Shown: positions 35,061 to 45,769, counted from the stretch's first letter. The stretch is DNA of 64,000 bases from Paraburkholderia piptadeniae (GCF_900007165.1 NZ_CYGY02000032.1:124001-188000), one strand, 5' to 3'. The notes: generated by a model not told the origin, from the sequence alone. Made by a program: numbers and translations.

Positions 35061-36200
35061 ATGTCCGGCACTCTTGCCCTTACCGAAGCCCTGATCGCGC
35101 GCGCGTCCGTGACGCCCGACGATCAGAACTGCCAGCGCCTCCTCGTCGAGCGCCTGGCCGCAATCGGCTTCGAATGCGAAACGATCGAATCGAACGGCGT
35201 CACCAATCTGTGGGCCGTGAAGCGCGGCACAATGGGCACGGACGGCAAGCTGCTCGCGTTCGCGGGCCATACCGACGTCGTGCCGACGGGCCCGCTCGAT
35301 CAATGGTCGTCGGCGCCGTTCGAGCCGGCTCATCGCGACGGCAAGCTCTATGGCCGGGGCGCCGCCGATATGAAGGCATCGATTGCCGGCTTCGTGGTGG
35401 CGAGCGAAGAATTCGTCGCCGCGCATCCGCAGCATCGCGGCTCGCTGGCGTTCCTCATCACGAGCGACGAAGAAGGTCCCGCGACGGACGGCACCGTGAA
35501 AGTGGTCGAAGCGCTGCAGGCGCGCGGCGAGCGACTCGACTATTGCGTCGTCGGCGAGCCGACGTCGGGCACGCAGTTCGGCGACACGGTGAAGAACGGC
35601 CGGCGCGGCTCGATGTCGGGCAAGCTGATCGTCAAGGGCGTGCAGGGGCATATCGCGTATCCGCATCTGGCGAAGAACCCCGTCCATCTGCTCGCGCCGG
35701 CGCTCGCCGATCTCGTCGCCGAACGCTGGGACGACGGCAACGAGTACTTCCCGCCCACCACATGGCAGGTGTCGAACCTGCACAGCGGCACGGGCGCAAC
35801 CAACGTAATTCCGGGCCACGCGGATGTGATGTTCAACTTCCGCTTCTCGACGGCGAGCACGGTCGAAGGGCTGCAAAAGCGCGTGCGCGATATCCTCGAC
35901 AGGCACGGCCTCGACTACGATCTGACGTGGACCGTGAGCGGGCTGCCCTTCCTCACGCCGCGCGGCGAGCTGTCGAACGCGCTCGAAAAGGCGATCCGCG
36001 ACGAGACGGGCATCGCGACGGAACTGTCGACCACGGGCGGCACGTCCGATGGCCGCTTCATCGCGTGCATCTGCAAGCAGGTCGTCGAGTTCGGGCCGTT
36101 GAATGCGAGCATCCACAAGATCGACGAACATATCGAAGTCGCACACATCGAGCCGCTGAAGAATATCTATCGCCGCGTGCTCGAACAACTGATCGCCTGA
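35061..36200 (+). CDS. dapE: Succinyl-diaminopimelate desuccinylase
   Basis: DapE hydrolyses N-succinyl-LL-diaminopimelate to LL-DAP and succinate. It is a dinuclear zinc M20 peptidase-family enzyme: metal ligands in FAGHTDVVPTGP, then GRGAADMKASIAGFV, then the catalytic Glu pair in ITSDEEGPATDGT. A C-terminal His lies in FGPLNASIHKIDEHI. The ATG at 35061 has GGAAGGAA upstream and gives 379 residues, the normal size; the frame extends 36 codons upstream but with no family similarity. Confidence 0.97.
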   Translation: MSGTLALTEALIARASVTPDDQNCQRLLVERLAAIGFECETIESNGVTNLWAVKRGTMGTDGKLLAFAGHTDVVPTGPLDQWSSAPFEPAHRDGKLYGRGAADMKASIAGFVVASEEFVAAHPQHRGSLAFLITSDEEGPATDGTVKVVEALQARGERLDYCVVGEPTSGTQFGDTVKNGRRGSMSGKLIVKGVQGHIAYPHLAKNPVHLLAPALADLVAERWDDGNEYFPPTTWQVSNLHSGTGATNVIPGHADVMFNFRFSTASTVEGLQKRVRDILDRHGLDYDLTWTVSGLPFLTPRGELSNALEKAIRDETGIATELSTTGGTSDGRFIACICKQVVEFGPLNASIHKIDEHIEVAHIEPLKNIYRRVLEQLIA

Positions 36201-36215
36201 CGGAGGGCCTCCATC

Positions 36216-37100
36216 ATGACTCATCCGTTTTCCACGGTTCGCGATGTGCTGCGCTACGCAGTGTCGCGCTTTAACCAGGCCGGGCTGTCGTTCGGTCACG
36301 GCTCGTCGAACGCTTACGACGAAGCCGCCTACCTCGTGCTGCACACACTGCATCTGCCCATCGATCTGCTTGATCCGTTTCTCGACGCACACCTCACGTC
36401 CGAAGAAATCGACGCAGTGCTGAAGGTGATCGAGCGGCGCGCGACGGATCGCGTGCCCGCCGCCTACATCACGCAGGAAGCGTGGATGCACGGCTACCGC
36501 TTTCATGTCGACGAGCGCGTGATCGTGCCGCGCTCGTTCATCGGCGAACTGCTGCAGGATGGTCTGCAGCCGTATGTCGAGGACCCCGAACAGGTCGCCG
36601 CCGTGCTCGAACTGTGCACGGGCTCCGGGTGCCTGGCGATTCTCGCGGCGCATGCCTTCCCGAATGCCGACGTCGATGCCGTCGATCTGTCGCCCACCGC
36701 GCTCGAAGTGGCGACGCGCAATGTCCACGACTACCATCTCGACGATCGCATCGCGCTCTTCGAAGGCGATCTGTACACACCGCTGCCCGAGCGCCGCTAC
36801 GACGTGATCATCACGAATCCGCCGTACGTGAACACGGAATCGATGAAGGCGCTGCCGGCCGAATACCGGCACGAGCCGGAAATGGCGCTGGCGGGCGGCG
36901 CGGACGGCATGGACATCGTGCGCCGCATCATCGGCGATGCGCGCAACTGGTTGACCGACGACGGCGTGCTCGTCGTCGAAATCGGCAACGAACGCGCGCA
37001 TGTCGAAGCGGCGTTCGGCGGTCTCGATCTCGTGTGGATGTCCACGAGCGCCGGCGACGACAACGTCTTCCTGATCCAGGCGAACGATCTGCCCGCCTGA
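36216..37100 (+). CDS. prmB: 50S ribosomal protein L3 glutamine methyltransferase
   Basis: PrmB methylates a glutamine of ribosomal protein L3 using S-adenosylmethionine. The 294-residue protein carries the SAM-binding motif ELCTGSGCLAILAA and the glutamine-methyltransferase signature DVIITNPPYVN with the NPPY tetrad. It is the PrmB rather than PrmC type by its N-terminus (RDVLRYAVSRFNQAGLSFGH). A strong ribosome-binding site (GGAGGG) precedes the ATG. It follows dapE by 15 bases. Confidence 0.95.
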   Translation: MTHPFSTVRDVLRYAVSRFNQAGLSFGHGSSNAYDEAAYLVLHTLHLPIDLLDPFLDAHLTSEEIDAVLKVIERRATDRVPAAYITQEAWMHGYRFHVDERVIVPRSFIGELLQDGLQPYVEDPEQVAAVLELCTGSGCLAILAAHAFPNADVDAVDLSPTALEVATRNVHDYHLDDRIALFEGDLYTPLPERRYDVIITNPPYVNTESMKALPAEYRHEPEMALAGGADGMDIVRRIIGDARNWLTDDGVLVVEIGNERAHVEAAFGGLDLVWMSTSAGDDNVFLIQANDLPA

Positions 37101-37147
37101 TCCGACACACGCGCCCGGGCCTTGCCGCACGCGCCTGCTCGTCGCAT

Positions 37148-37194
37148 CGCACAACGCACGCTGTCCAGCGGGACGCCGTGCGTTGTGCGCTTTT
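37148..37194 (+). terminator. Long-stem terminator after prmB
   Basis: CGCACAACGCACG (37148-37160) pairs with CGTGCGTTGTGCG (37077 bases further is not involved; the arm is 37177-37189), a 13-bp stem with a small inner GTCC/GGAC hairpin, followed by CTTTTC. It lies 48 bases after prmB and ends the dap-prmB transcription block. Confidence 0.8.
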
Positions 37195-37340
37195 CAGCCC
37201 GCCTATGCCGTGCGCCTCGGCTCGTTGTATCGTCATCGGACATGCAAAATCCGCAGCGGATTGCCGACGGGCAGACCGCGACGCGAACGCGTTCGGTAAT
37301 ATGAGCGACCGCGCTGCCGCATCCAAAACGGAACATTACG

Positions 37341-37380
37341 CAACACCAGGCAAGACCAGGCGACCTCAGGCAACATGAGG
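37341..37380 (+). repeat. Four tandem imperfect 10-bp repeats upstream of cls
   Basis: CAACACCAGG, CAAGACCAGG, CGACCTCAGG and CAACATGAGG lie end to end, 57 bases before the cls start. The 10-bp period puts each copy on the same helix face. The remaining part of the 336-base gap 37101-37436 holds the prmB terminator and no supportable gene. Confidence 0.7.
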
Positions 37381-37436
37381 TAGCGCTCACGACGAATTCA
37401 ACCACGCGCAGCGCGACGATCATCGTTCGCAAGCTT

Positions 37437-38969
37437 ATGCAATTCGATCTGCTTCATGTCGGCCCGCTTGTGTTTCTCGCTCATATGCTGGGCGTGATCG
37501 CCGCGTGCCATGCCATTCTGCACACCCGCACGTCGCAGGGCGCGATTGCGTGGGCGGTGTCGCTCGTCGCGATGCCCTATCTGACGCTGGTCCCTTATCT
37601 CTTTCTCGGGCGCAGCAAGTTCGCCGGCTATGCGGATGCGCGCCGCATCGAAAACGAAATGCTGCGCACACGCGCGCATCCGCCGGAATGGGATAGCGCG
37701 GCGTCATCGCCGGGCCGGCCGACGGAGGCGCTCGGACAACAGTTCGTGCGTTCGCTCACGCGCCTGGGCGGCATGCCCTTTCTGCCTGGCAACAGCGTGC
37801 GCACGCTCGTGAACGGCGAGGCGACCTTCGCCGCGATTCTCGACGCGATCGAAAACGCGAAGCGCTATGTGATCGTGCAGTTCTTCATCGTGCGCGCCGA
37901 TGCGCTCGGCGAGATGCTCAAGGACCTGCTGATCGCGAAGGCCGCGCAAGGCGTGCGCGTATACGTGCTGTACGACAGCATTGGCAGCTTCGATCTGCCG
38001 CATCGCTACGTCGCTTCGATGCTGGCGGGCGGCGTGCAGATGCATCCGTTCGCGACGAACCGCAGGTTCGTCAACCGCTTCCAGCTCAACTTTCGCAATC
38101 ACCGCAAGATCGTCGTGGTGGACGGCGAGCGCGCATTCGTCGGCGGGCACAACGTGGGCGTCGAGTACCTGGGCGGCAAGCCCCCCCTCTCGCCGTGGCG
38201 CGACACGCATATCGAAGTGCGCGGACCCGCCGTCGCGAGCATCCAGTTCGTGTTCACGGAAGACTGGTACTGGGCCACGCAGCAACTGCCGGAATTCGAT
38301 CCGGCGCCCGATTCGTTGTCTGTCTCGCCAGCCGCCTCGCCGCCTGCTTCACCGTCCGTTTCGGAGTCCGTTTCACTGTCCGTTTCGCCGTCTGTTTCGC
38401 CGTCTGTCGCAGCGGGCGACGGCATGCACTGTCTCGTCATTCCGACAGGCCCCGCGGACAAGCAGGAAACCTGTTCGCTCTTCTTCGTCGAAGCGATCAA
38501 CGCAGCACGCGAGCGCATCTGGATCACCACGCCCTACCTCGTCCCCGACGAGGCCGTGTTCGCCGCGCTGCGGCTCGCGGCGCTGCGCGGCGTAGACGTG
38601 CGCATCATGATCCCGAGCCGGCGCGATCATCGCGTCGTGTTCGAGGCGTCGAAGCTGTACGCATACGACTCGATCCGCGCGGGCGTGCGCATCTTCCGCT
38701 ATCGGCCGGGCTTTCTGCACCAGAAGGTCGTGCTGATCGACGATATTGCCGCCGCCGTGGGCAGCGCGAATCTCGACAACCGCTCGTTCCGCCTGAACTT
38801 CGAGATCATGGTGCTGACCGTCGATGGCAACTTCGCCGCCGAGGTCGAAGCGATGCTGCTGCGCGACTTCGGCGAATCGTTCGAGATCGACCGCAGCGAA
38901 TATCGCAATGCGCCTGCGCTAAGGCGCGTCGTGATGCATGTCGCCCGGCTTTTCGCGCCGATTCTGTGA
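37437..38969 (+). CDS. cls: Cardiolipin synthase (phospholipase D family)
   Basis: Cls joins phospholipids to make cardiolipin. The 510-residue protein has two N-terminal membrane helices (VGPLVFLAHMLGVIAACHAI and WAVSLVAMPYLTLVPYLFLG). Two HKD catalytic motifs follow, HRKIVVVDGERAFVGGHN near residue 222 and HQKVVLIDDIAAAVGSANLD near residue 427. Between them, about residues 293-325 form a Ser/Pro/Val tract (SVSPSVS type) encoded by a short-period DNA repeat, which I have not seen as a core feature of the family. The start ATG lacks a strong ribosome-binding site. It follows prmB by 336 bases. Confidence 0.93.
   Translation: MQFDLLHVGPLVFLAHMLGVIAACHAILHTRTSQGAIAWAVSLVAMPYLTLVPYLFLGRSKFAGYADARRIENEMLRTRAHPPEWDSAASSPGRPTEALGQQFVRSLTRLGGMPFLPGNSVRTLVNGEATFAAILDAIENAKRYVIVQFFIVRADALGEMLKDLLIAKAAQGVRVYVLYDSIGSFDLPHRYVASMLAGGVQMHPFATNRRFVNRFQLNFRNHRKIVVVDGERAFVGGHNVGVEYLGGKPPLSPWRDTHIEVRGPAVASIQFVFTEDWYWATQQLPEFDPAPDSLSVSPAASPPASPSVSESVSLSVSPSVSPSVAAGDGMHCLVIPTGPADKQETCSLFFVEAINAARERIWITTPYLVPDEAVFAALRLAALRGVDVRIMIPSRRDHRVVFEASKLYAYDSIRAGVRIFRYRPGFLHQKVVLIDDIAAAVGSANLDNRSFRLNFEIMVLTVDGNFAAEVEAMLLRDFGESFEIDRSEYRNAPALRRVVMHVARLFAPIL
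38316..38411 (+). repeat. Degenerate 12-bp repeat tract inside cls
   Basis: Repeated units of the form GTCCGTTTC(G/A)xx or GTCTGTTTCGCC run through this stretch and encode the SPSVS-type linker. The length is a multiple of three, so the frame is kept. Confidence 0.8.
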
Positions 38970-39043
38970 CACGCGGGGCGCGGCTGCTTGAGGCGCTACG
39001 TAACGTGGACGCGTAAGCCGCGTCACGCTGCCGGGTCGCCGCG

Positions 39044-39535
39044 CTACAGCAGCGCTTCGATATCGTCCGCGATCGTTTCGGGCTTCGTGGTCGGCGCGTA
39101 GCGCTTCACGACTTTGCCGTCGCGGTCGATCAGAAACTTCGTGAAGTTCCACTTGATCGCTTCGAGCCCGAGCAGGCCAGGCGCCTCGTCTTTCAGATAC
39201 TTGAAAAGCGGATGCGCATCCGCGCCGTTGACCTCGATCTTGTCGAACATCTGGAACGTGACGCCGTAGTTCTTCTCGCAGAACACGCCGATCTGCGTGG
39301 CGTCGCCGGGCTCCTGCTTGCCGAACTGGTTGCACGGAAAGCCCAGCACCTGCAGGCCGCGCACGCCGAACTGCTCGTGCAGCTTCTGCAAGCCCGCGTA
39401 TTGCGGCGTGAACCCGCACTCGCTCGCCGTATTGACGATCAGCATGACCTTGCCGTCGTAGAGGCCGAGGCTGATCGGCTCGCCGTCCAGCGAGCGCGCC
39501 GAAAAGGAATAGATAGAAGACTTGTCCGCTGCCAT
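39044..39535 (-). CDS. Glutathione peroxidase (thiol type)
   Basis: A 163-residue Gpx/BtuE-type peroxidase that reduces hydroperoxides using glutathione or thioredoxin. The peroxidatic Cys is at residue 40 in NTASECGFTPQY; it is Cys, not selenocysteine. Supporting residues appear in LGFPCNQFGKQEPG (Gln and a possible resolving Cys) and KWNFTKFLIDRDG (Trp-Asn). The ATG at 39533-39535 has GGAGAG upstream; the 18-codon longer frame is rejected. It is divergent from the ABC-F gene with a palindrome in between. Confidence 0.94.
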   Translation of the reverse strand: MAADKSSIYSFSARSLDGEPISLGLYDGKVMLIVNTASECGFTPQYAGLQKLHEQFGVRGLQVLGFPCNQFGKQEPGDATQIGVFCEKNYGVTFQMFDKIEVNGADAHPLFKYLKDEAPGLLGLEAIKWNFTKFLIDRDGKVVKRYAPTTKPETIADDIEALL

Positions 39536-39590
39536 GTTTTTGCTCTCCAGGAATATCGCCAGTCTACGGACTCGAGCGCCGCGCGCCACC

Positions 39591-39604
39591 TGGCCGATCG
39601 GCCA
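39591..39604. promoter_or_regulatory. Second copy of palindrome TGGCCGATCGGCCA
   Basis: The perfect 14-bp palindrome lies in the 127-base divergent gap, 56 bases before the glutathione peroxidase start and 59 before the ABC-F start. It is identical to the site at 24680-24693, including a shared flanking C before and AT after. Confidence 0.45.
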
Positions 39605-39662
39605 ATGCCTGAGCTTGCGCTGCGCAGTCTAAAATAGCGTTTTTCTTCAAGCCGGCCTCGTT

Positions 39663-41615
<1,953 letters not shown>

Positions 41616-41686
41616 CGGCCCCTTCGCGTCGCGAAGGAAGACATGAGGAAAGCGAGGCCGCGCCAGCATCCACGGAGGGCTGGGCA

Positions 41687-42757
41687 TTGTCGTCTACTGC
41701 CGCACTGAAGGGCTTGCGCGTGCTCGATCTGACACGCCTGTTGCCCGGTCCCGTCGCGACGCTCCGGCTCGCGGAAATGGGCGCCGACGTGTTGAAGATC
41801 GAAGCGCCCGGCGCCGGCGACGCGTCGCGCGTGATGATGCAAAGCAGCGCCGACCGCGTCGCGGGGCGTCCCGGCGCGTTCTACCGCCAGCTGAATCGCG
41901 GCAAGCGCGAAACGCGCCTCGATCTGAAGTCCGAAGGCGGACGCACCGTGCTGATGGCGCTCGCACGCGAAGCAGACGTGCTGATCGAGAGCTTCCGGCC
42001 TGGCGTGATGGATCGGCTCGGCCTCGGCTACGACGTGCTGCGCGTGATCAATCCGAAGCTCGTCTATTGCGCGATTTCGGGCTTTGGCGCGCAAGGGCCG
42101 TATTCGCAACTGGCCGGACACGATCTGAACTACATCGGCTACGCGGGCGTGCTCGACCAGCTCGCCGCGCGCGACGGCACGCCGATCCTCCCCAACTTCC
42201 AGATCGCCGATCTGCTGGGCGGCGCGCTGTCGGCCGTCAATCAGATACTCGCGGCATTGTGGGCCGTGGCGCGCGGCGGCGACGGGCGCTTCGTCGACGT
42301 GTCGATGGCGCATTGCACGTACGCGCACAACGTCGTCGCGCAAGTCGCGCTGGCCAACGACGGCACGGCGCCCGTCGCGGGCAGCAGCCTGCTGAACGGC
42401 GGCGTGCCCTGCTACAACCTGTATCGCACGCTCGACGAACGATGGCTCGCTGTCGGCGCGCTCGAACTCAAGTTCTGGGAGACGCTGTGCATGGCGCTCG
42501 ATCGCCCGGACTGGGCGACGCGCCACTGGAGTCTCGGCCAGGCGATCGCCGGGCCGGATGCCGCGCAGTTGATCAAGGACATGGCCGAGCTGATCGCTAC
42601 GCGGCCACTTGCGGAATGGGTCGAACTGCTGGTGCCGCTGGATTGCTGCGTGTCGCCCGTGCTGACGGCGGCGGAAGCGGCCGAGCACCCGTTGTTCAAT
42701 GCTGCCGCGCGCGAGGCGCTGATCGCGCAGCAGGCAGGTGATGAAAACGCGGAGTGA
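41687..42757 (+). CDS. CaiB/BaiF (family III) CoA-transferase, alpha-methylacyl-CoA racemase-like
   Basis: The 356-residue product has the family III layout: GLRVLDLTRLLPGPVATLRL, GADVLKIEAPGAGD, and LNRGKRETRLDLKSEGGR. Residues matching the catalytic His-Asp of methylacyl-CoA racemase are seen in LAGHDLNYIGYAGVL and FQIADLLGGALSAV, with a Glu in VGALELKFWETL. That makes racemase activity more likely than CoA transfer, but substrate is unknown. The start is taken as TTG at 41687 because GGAGGG lies seven bases upstream and the product then begins at the family N-terminus; the frame continues upstream into the ABC-F gene. The gap to the ABC-F gene is 71 bases. Confidence 0.88.
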   Translation: MSSTAALKGLRVLDLTRLLPGPVATLRLAEMGADVLKIEAPGAGDASRVMMQSSADRVAGRPGAFYRQLNRGKRETRLDLKSEGGRTVLMALAREADVLIESFRPGVMDRLGLGYDVLRVINPKLVYCAISGFGAQGPYSQLAGHDLNYIGYAGVLDQLAARDGTPILPNFQIADLLGGALSAVNQILAALWAVARGGDGRFVDVSMAHCTYAHNVVAQVALANDGTAPVAGSSLLNGGVPCYNLYRTLDERWLAVGALELKFWETLCMALDRPDWATRHWSLGQAIAGPDAAQLIKDMAELIATRPLAEWVELLVPLDCCVSPVLTAAEAAEHPLFNAAAREALIAQQAGDENAE

Positions 42758-42857
42758 ATGACGAGCGGCGTGTGACGTGTTGCTGGACGTCGCGGCGCGC
42801 GTGGATTGCCCGGCTCGCCGCGCTTGTCGCCTGTCCCGCCTGGTCCGAACGATGTTT

Positions 42858-43121
42858 TTAACGCCGCGGCAAGGTCTGCCGCGGTTCCCGTTCGTCGTCG
42901 ACCAGCCGGTGCTTGCGCCCTTCGACGTGATGGCGGATCGTCTCCCTGACCTCGTCGGCCGTGACGTTTTCCGCGACGACGCGCCGTGAAATCTGGCCCG
43001 CCGTATCGATCCATTCGACGATCCGGCAGCCGCCGCCCCAAAGCCCGTGAATCGGCGCCGAGACGCGACAGCCGCGCAGATTCGACAGAAGCTCGTCCGA
43101 CGTTTGATGAGACTGTTTCAA
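42858..43121 (-). CDS. Small protein resembling DUF2866
   Basis: An 87-residue protein starting at TTG (43119-43121) with AAGGAAGA about six bases upstream. Its core GCRVSAPIHGLWGGGCRIVEW and the following RRVVAENVTADEVRETI resemble the DUF2866 family, which I know only from Burkholderia-group genomes. Function is unknown. The C-terminus is basic and charged (HRLVDDEREPRQ). It stands alone on the minus strand between the CoA-transferase gene and radA, with about 140 bases separating it from radA's end. Confidence 0.65.
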   Translation of the reverse strand: MKQSHQTSDELLSNLRGCRVSAPIHGLWGGGCRIVEWIDTAGQISRRVVAENVTADEVRETIRHHVEGRKHRLVDDEREPRQTLPRR

Positions 43122-43261
43122 GACGTCTTCCTTTTCCAGTCGTGACAGTGCATCTCACGAGGATAGGGAAAACGAAAGGCGCCTGGGTTACAGACTCGGC
43201 CGAGAAATTTACAGCGCATTACGCCGGAAAGCGGGCGCGTTCCGGCGGCGTCTGGCGCCAA

Positions 43262-44638
43262 TTATTCGAGCGTGCGGATGCGGTCGATGGCCTGCTCGAT
43301 GCGCTCGACGGCGATCACCTGCAGTCCGTCGATGGCTTGCTTCGGCGCGTTGGCCTTCGGAATCAGCGCAATCGAAAAGCCGAGCTTCGCGGCTTCCTTC
43401 AGACGTTCCTGGCCGCGCGGCGAAGGACGGATCTCGCCTGCCAGCCCCACTTCGCCGAACACGATCAGTCCCTTCGGCAGCGGCTTGTTGCGCATCGACG
43501 AGTGAATCGCGAGCAGCACGGCAAGGTCGGCGGCGGGCTCGCTGATCTTTACGCCGCCCACCGCGTTCAGGAACACGTCCTGATCGAAGCAGGCGATGCC
43601 CGCGTGCCGATGCAGCACGGCCAGCAGCATGGCGAGCCGGTTCTGTTCGAGGCCGACGGCAAGCCGGCGCGGATTCGGCACGTTCGCCGTATCGACGAGC
43701 GCCTGCACCTCGACGAGCAGCGGTCGCGTGCCTTCCTGCGTGACGAGCACGCACGAGCCCGGCACGATCTGTTCGTGCTGCGACAGAAACAGCGCCGACG
43801 GATTCGCGACGCCGCGCAGACCGCGCTCCGTCATCGCGAACACGCCCAGTTCGTTGACGGCGCCGAAGCGGTTCTTGAACGCACGCACGAGCCGGAACGA
43901 CGAGTGCGTATCGCCTTCGAAATACAGCACGGTATCGACGATATGCTCGAGCACGCGCGGGCCCGCGAGGTTGCCCTCTTTCGTCACGTGGCCGACCATG
44001 ATGATGGCCGTGCCCGACTGCTTGGCGACGCGCGTCAATTGCGCCGCGCACTCGCGCACCTGCGCGACGGAACCCGGCGCGGACGTGAGCGCTTCCGAGT
44101 AGATGGTCTGGATGGAGTCGATGACGGCGACGTCCGGCTTTTCGTCGGCGATGGTCGCCTGGATTTTTTCGAGCTGGATTTCGGCGAGCAGCTTCAGCTC
44201 GCTTGCGTGCGAGCCCGGCTCGAGCAGCGACAGCCGTTGCGCGCGCAACGCAATCTGCGCGGCCGATTCCTCGCCGCTCACGTAGAGCGCGCGCCGCTCG
44301 CTGGCGATCTGCGCAAGCGATTGCAAAAGCAGCGTCGATTTGCCGATGCCCGGATCGCCGCCGATCAGCACGACGCCGCCCGCCACCAGCCCGCCGCCCA
44401 ACACGCGGTCGAACTCGCCGACGCCCGTCGAGAAGCGTGGCACGTCCGACGCCTCGATATCCGCGAGCCGCTGCACGGGCTGGCTTTTCGCGAGCGACTG
44501 GAAGCGATGCGCGGACGGCGATTCCGCAACCGTTTCGACGAGCGTATTCCACGCGTGACACGCCGGGCACTGGCCCTGCCACTTCGGCGCCTGCCCGCCG
44601 CATTCCGAGCAGGTGTACAACGTTTTCTGTTTAGCCAA
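43262..44638 (-). CDS. radA: DNA repair protein RadA
   Basis: RadA is a RecA-like helicase that drives branch migration in recombination. The 458-residue product has the four-Cys zinc finger (CSECG at residues 10-14, CPAC at 24-27), Walker A GGDPGIGKST (93-102) and the RadA-specific KNRFGAVNELGVF motif. It ends in a Lon-protease-like domain (FGEVGLAGEIRPSPRGQERL). The start codon is TTG at 44636-44638. It is 60 bases downstream of alr in the same direction, an arrangement common in Burkholderia. Confidence 0.97.
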   Translation of the reverse strand: MAKQKTLYTCSECGGQAPKWQGQCPACHAWNTLVETVAESPSAHRFQSLAKSQPVQRLADIEASDVPRFSTGVGEFDRVLGGGLVAGGVVLIGGDPGIGKSTLLLQSLAQIASERRALYVSGEESAAQIALRAQRLSLLEPGSHASELKLLAEIQLEKIQATIADEKPDVAVIDSIQTIYSEALTSAPGSVAQVRECAAQLTRVAKQSGTAIIMVGHVTKEGNLAGPRVLEHIVDTVLYFEGDTHSSFRLVRAFKNRFGAVNELGVFAMTERGLRGVANPSALFLSQHEQIVPGSCVLVTQEGTRPLLVEVQALVDTANVPNPRRLAVGLEQNRLAMLLAVLHRHAGIACFDQDVFLNAVGGVKISEPAADLAVLLAIHSSMRNKPLPKGLIVFGEVGLAGEIRPSPRGQERLKEAAKLGFSIALIPKANAPKQAIDGLQVIAVERIEQAIDRIRTLE

Positions 44639-44698
44639 CTTGTTTGGTCACGCGTGGTTATTCGTTACGTCTCGTTATGTCGCGAGTCCCCGCGCCCG

Positions 44699-45769
44699 TC
44701 ATTCGGCGCGCACGGGCACGCGCTGCGCGACGGCGCACATCAGCTCGTAGCCGATCGTGCCGCATGACTGCGCGACGTCGTCGATGGGCAGTTGCGCACC
44801 CCACAGTTCGACGCGCGAGCCGACGTTCGCCTGCGGGCACGGCGAGAGGTCGACGGTGATCATGTCCATCGACACGCGTCCGACGATCCGCGTGCGGATG
44901 CCGTCGACGATGATGGGCGTGCCTTCGGGCGCGATGCGCGGATAGCCGTCCGCATAGCCGCACGCGACGACGCCGATGCGCATGCCTTCGCGCGCCGTAT
45001 AGATCGAGCCATAGCCGATCGTGCTGCCTTCCGTCAGCGTCTGCACGGCGATCAACTCGGAGGCGAGCGTCATCGCGGGCTGCAGGCCCGTGTCCTTGAT
45101 CGCGGAACTGACGCCCGACGGCGACGCGCCGTACAGCATCACGCCCGGCCGCACCCAGTCGAAATGCGCTTCCGGATACCACAGCGTCGCCGCCGAATTG
45201 GCGAGGCTGCGCGCGCCCGCGATGCCCTGCGCGCCGCGCTCGAACGCTTCCATCTGATGCGTGATGCCGCGCTCGCTGTCCGCGTCCGAGAAATGGGTCA
45301 TCAGCGTGATCTGGCCGACGCCCTGGCACGCCCGAGCGCGCTCCCACGCGGCGCGGAACTTGTCGGGCATATAGCCGAGGCGGTTCATGCCGCTGTTCAT
45401 TTTCAGCTGGATATTGACGGGCTTCGACAGGCGCGCCATTTCGAGCATGCGCAATTGCTCGTCCGAATGCAGCGCCGTCGTGAGGCTGTAGCGGTCGATG
45501 ACGTCGACATCCGTCGGCCGGAAAAAGCCCTCGAGCAACAAAATCGGGCCGGCCCAGCCCAATTCGCGCAACTTCACCGCTTCTTCGAGGTCGAGCAAAC
45601 CAAAGCCATCGGTTGCGCGCAGCCCCGGAAAGGCGCGGGCGAGACCGTGACCGTAGGCGTTGGCCTTGACGACGGCCCAGATCTTGGACTTTGGCGCATA
45701 TCGGCGTGCAACTGCGAGGTTATTGGCGAGGGCGGCGGTATGAATAGTGGCTGAGACTGGGCGCGGCAT
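44699..45769 (-). CDS. alr: Alanine racemase
   Basis: Alr interconverts L- and D-alanine for peptidoglycan. The 356-residue PLP enzyme has the cofactor lysine in AVVKANAYGHG (K35), the catalytic Tyr in STIGYGSIYTAREG, and the C-terminal signature GRVSMDMITVDLSP. The ATG at 45767-45769 (MPRPVSATIHTAALANNL) fits the family; a seven-codon extension is possible. It is divergent from lplT across 219 bases. Confidence 0.97.
   Translation of the reverse strand: MPRPVSATIHTAALANNLAVARRYAPKSKIWAVVKANAYGHGLARAFPGLRATDGFGLLDLEEAVKLRELGWAGPILLLEGFFRPTDVDVIDRYSLTTALHSDEQLRMLEMARLSKPVNIQLKMNSGMNRLGYMPDKFRAAWERARACQGVGQITLMTHFSDADSERGITHQMEAFERGAQGIAGARSLANSAATLWYPEAHFDWVRPGVMLYGASPSGVSSAIKDTGLQPAMTLASELIAVQTLTEGSTIGYGSIYTAREGMRIGVVACGYADGYPRIAPEGTPIIVDGIRTRIVGRVSMDMITVDLSPCPQANVGSRVELWGAQLPIDDVAQSCGTIGYELMCAVAQRVPVRAE

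Noticed and set aside
35028..37154. A 708-codon minus-strand open frame opposite dapE and prmB
   Set aside because: It spans two complete genes on the other strand and has shadow-type composition.
43222..43247. Terminator after radA from the CGCCGGAA/TTCCGGCG hairpin
   Set aside because: The arms pair perfectly but there is no T-run on the minus strand and the hairpin lies very close to the stop; not strong enough to list.
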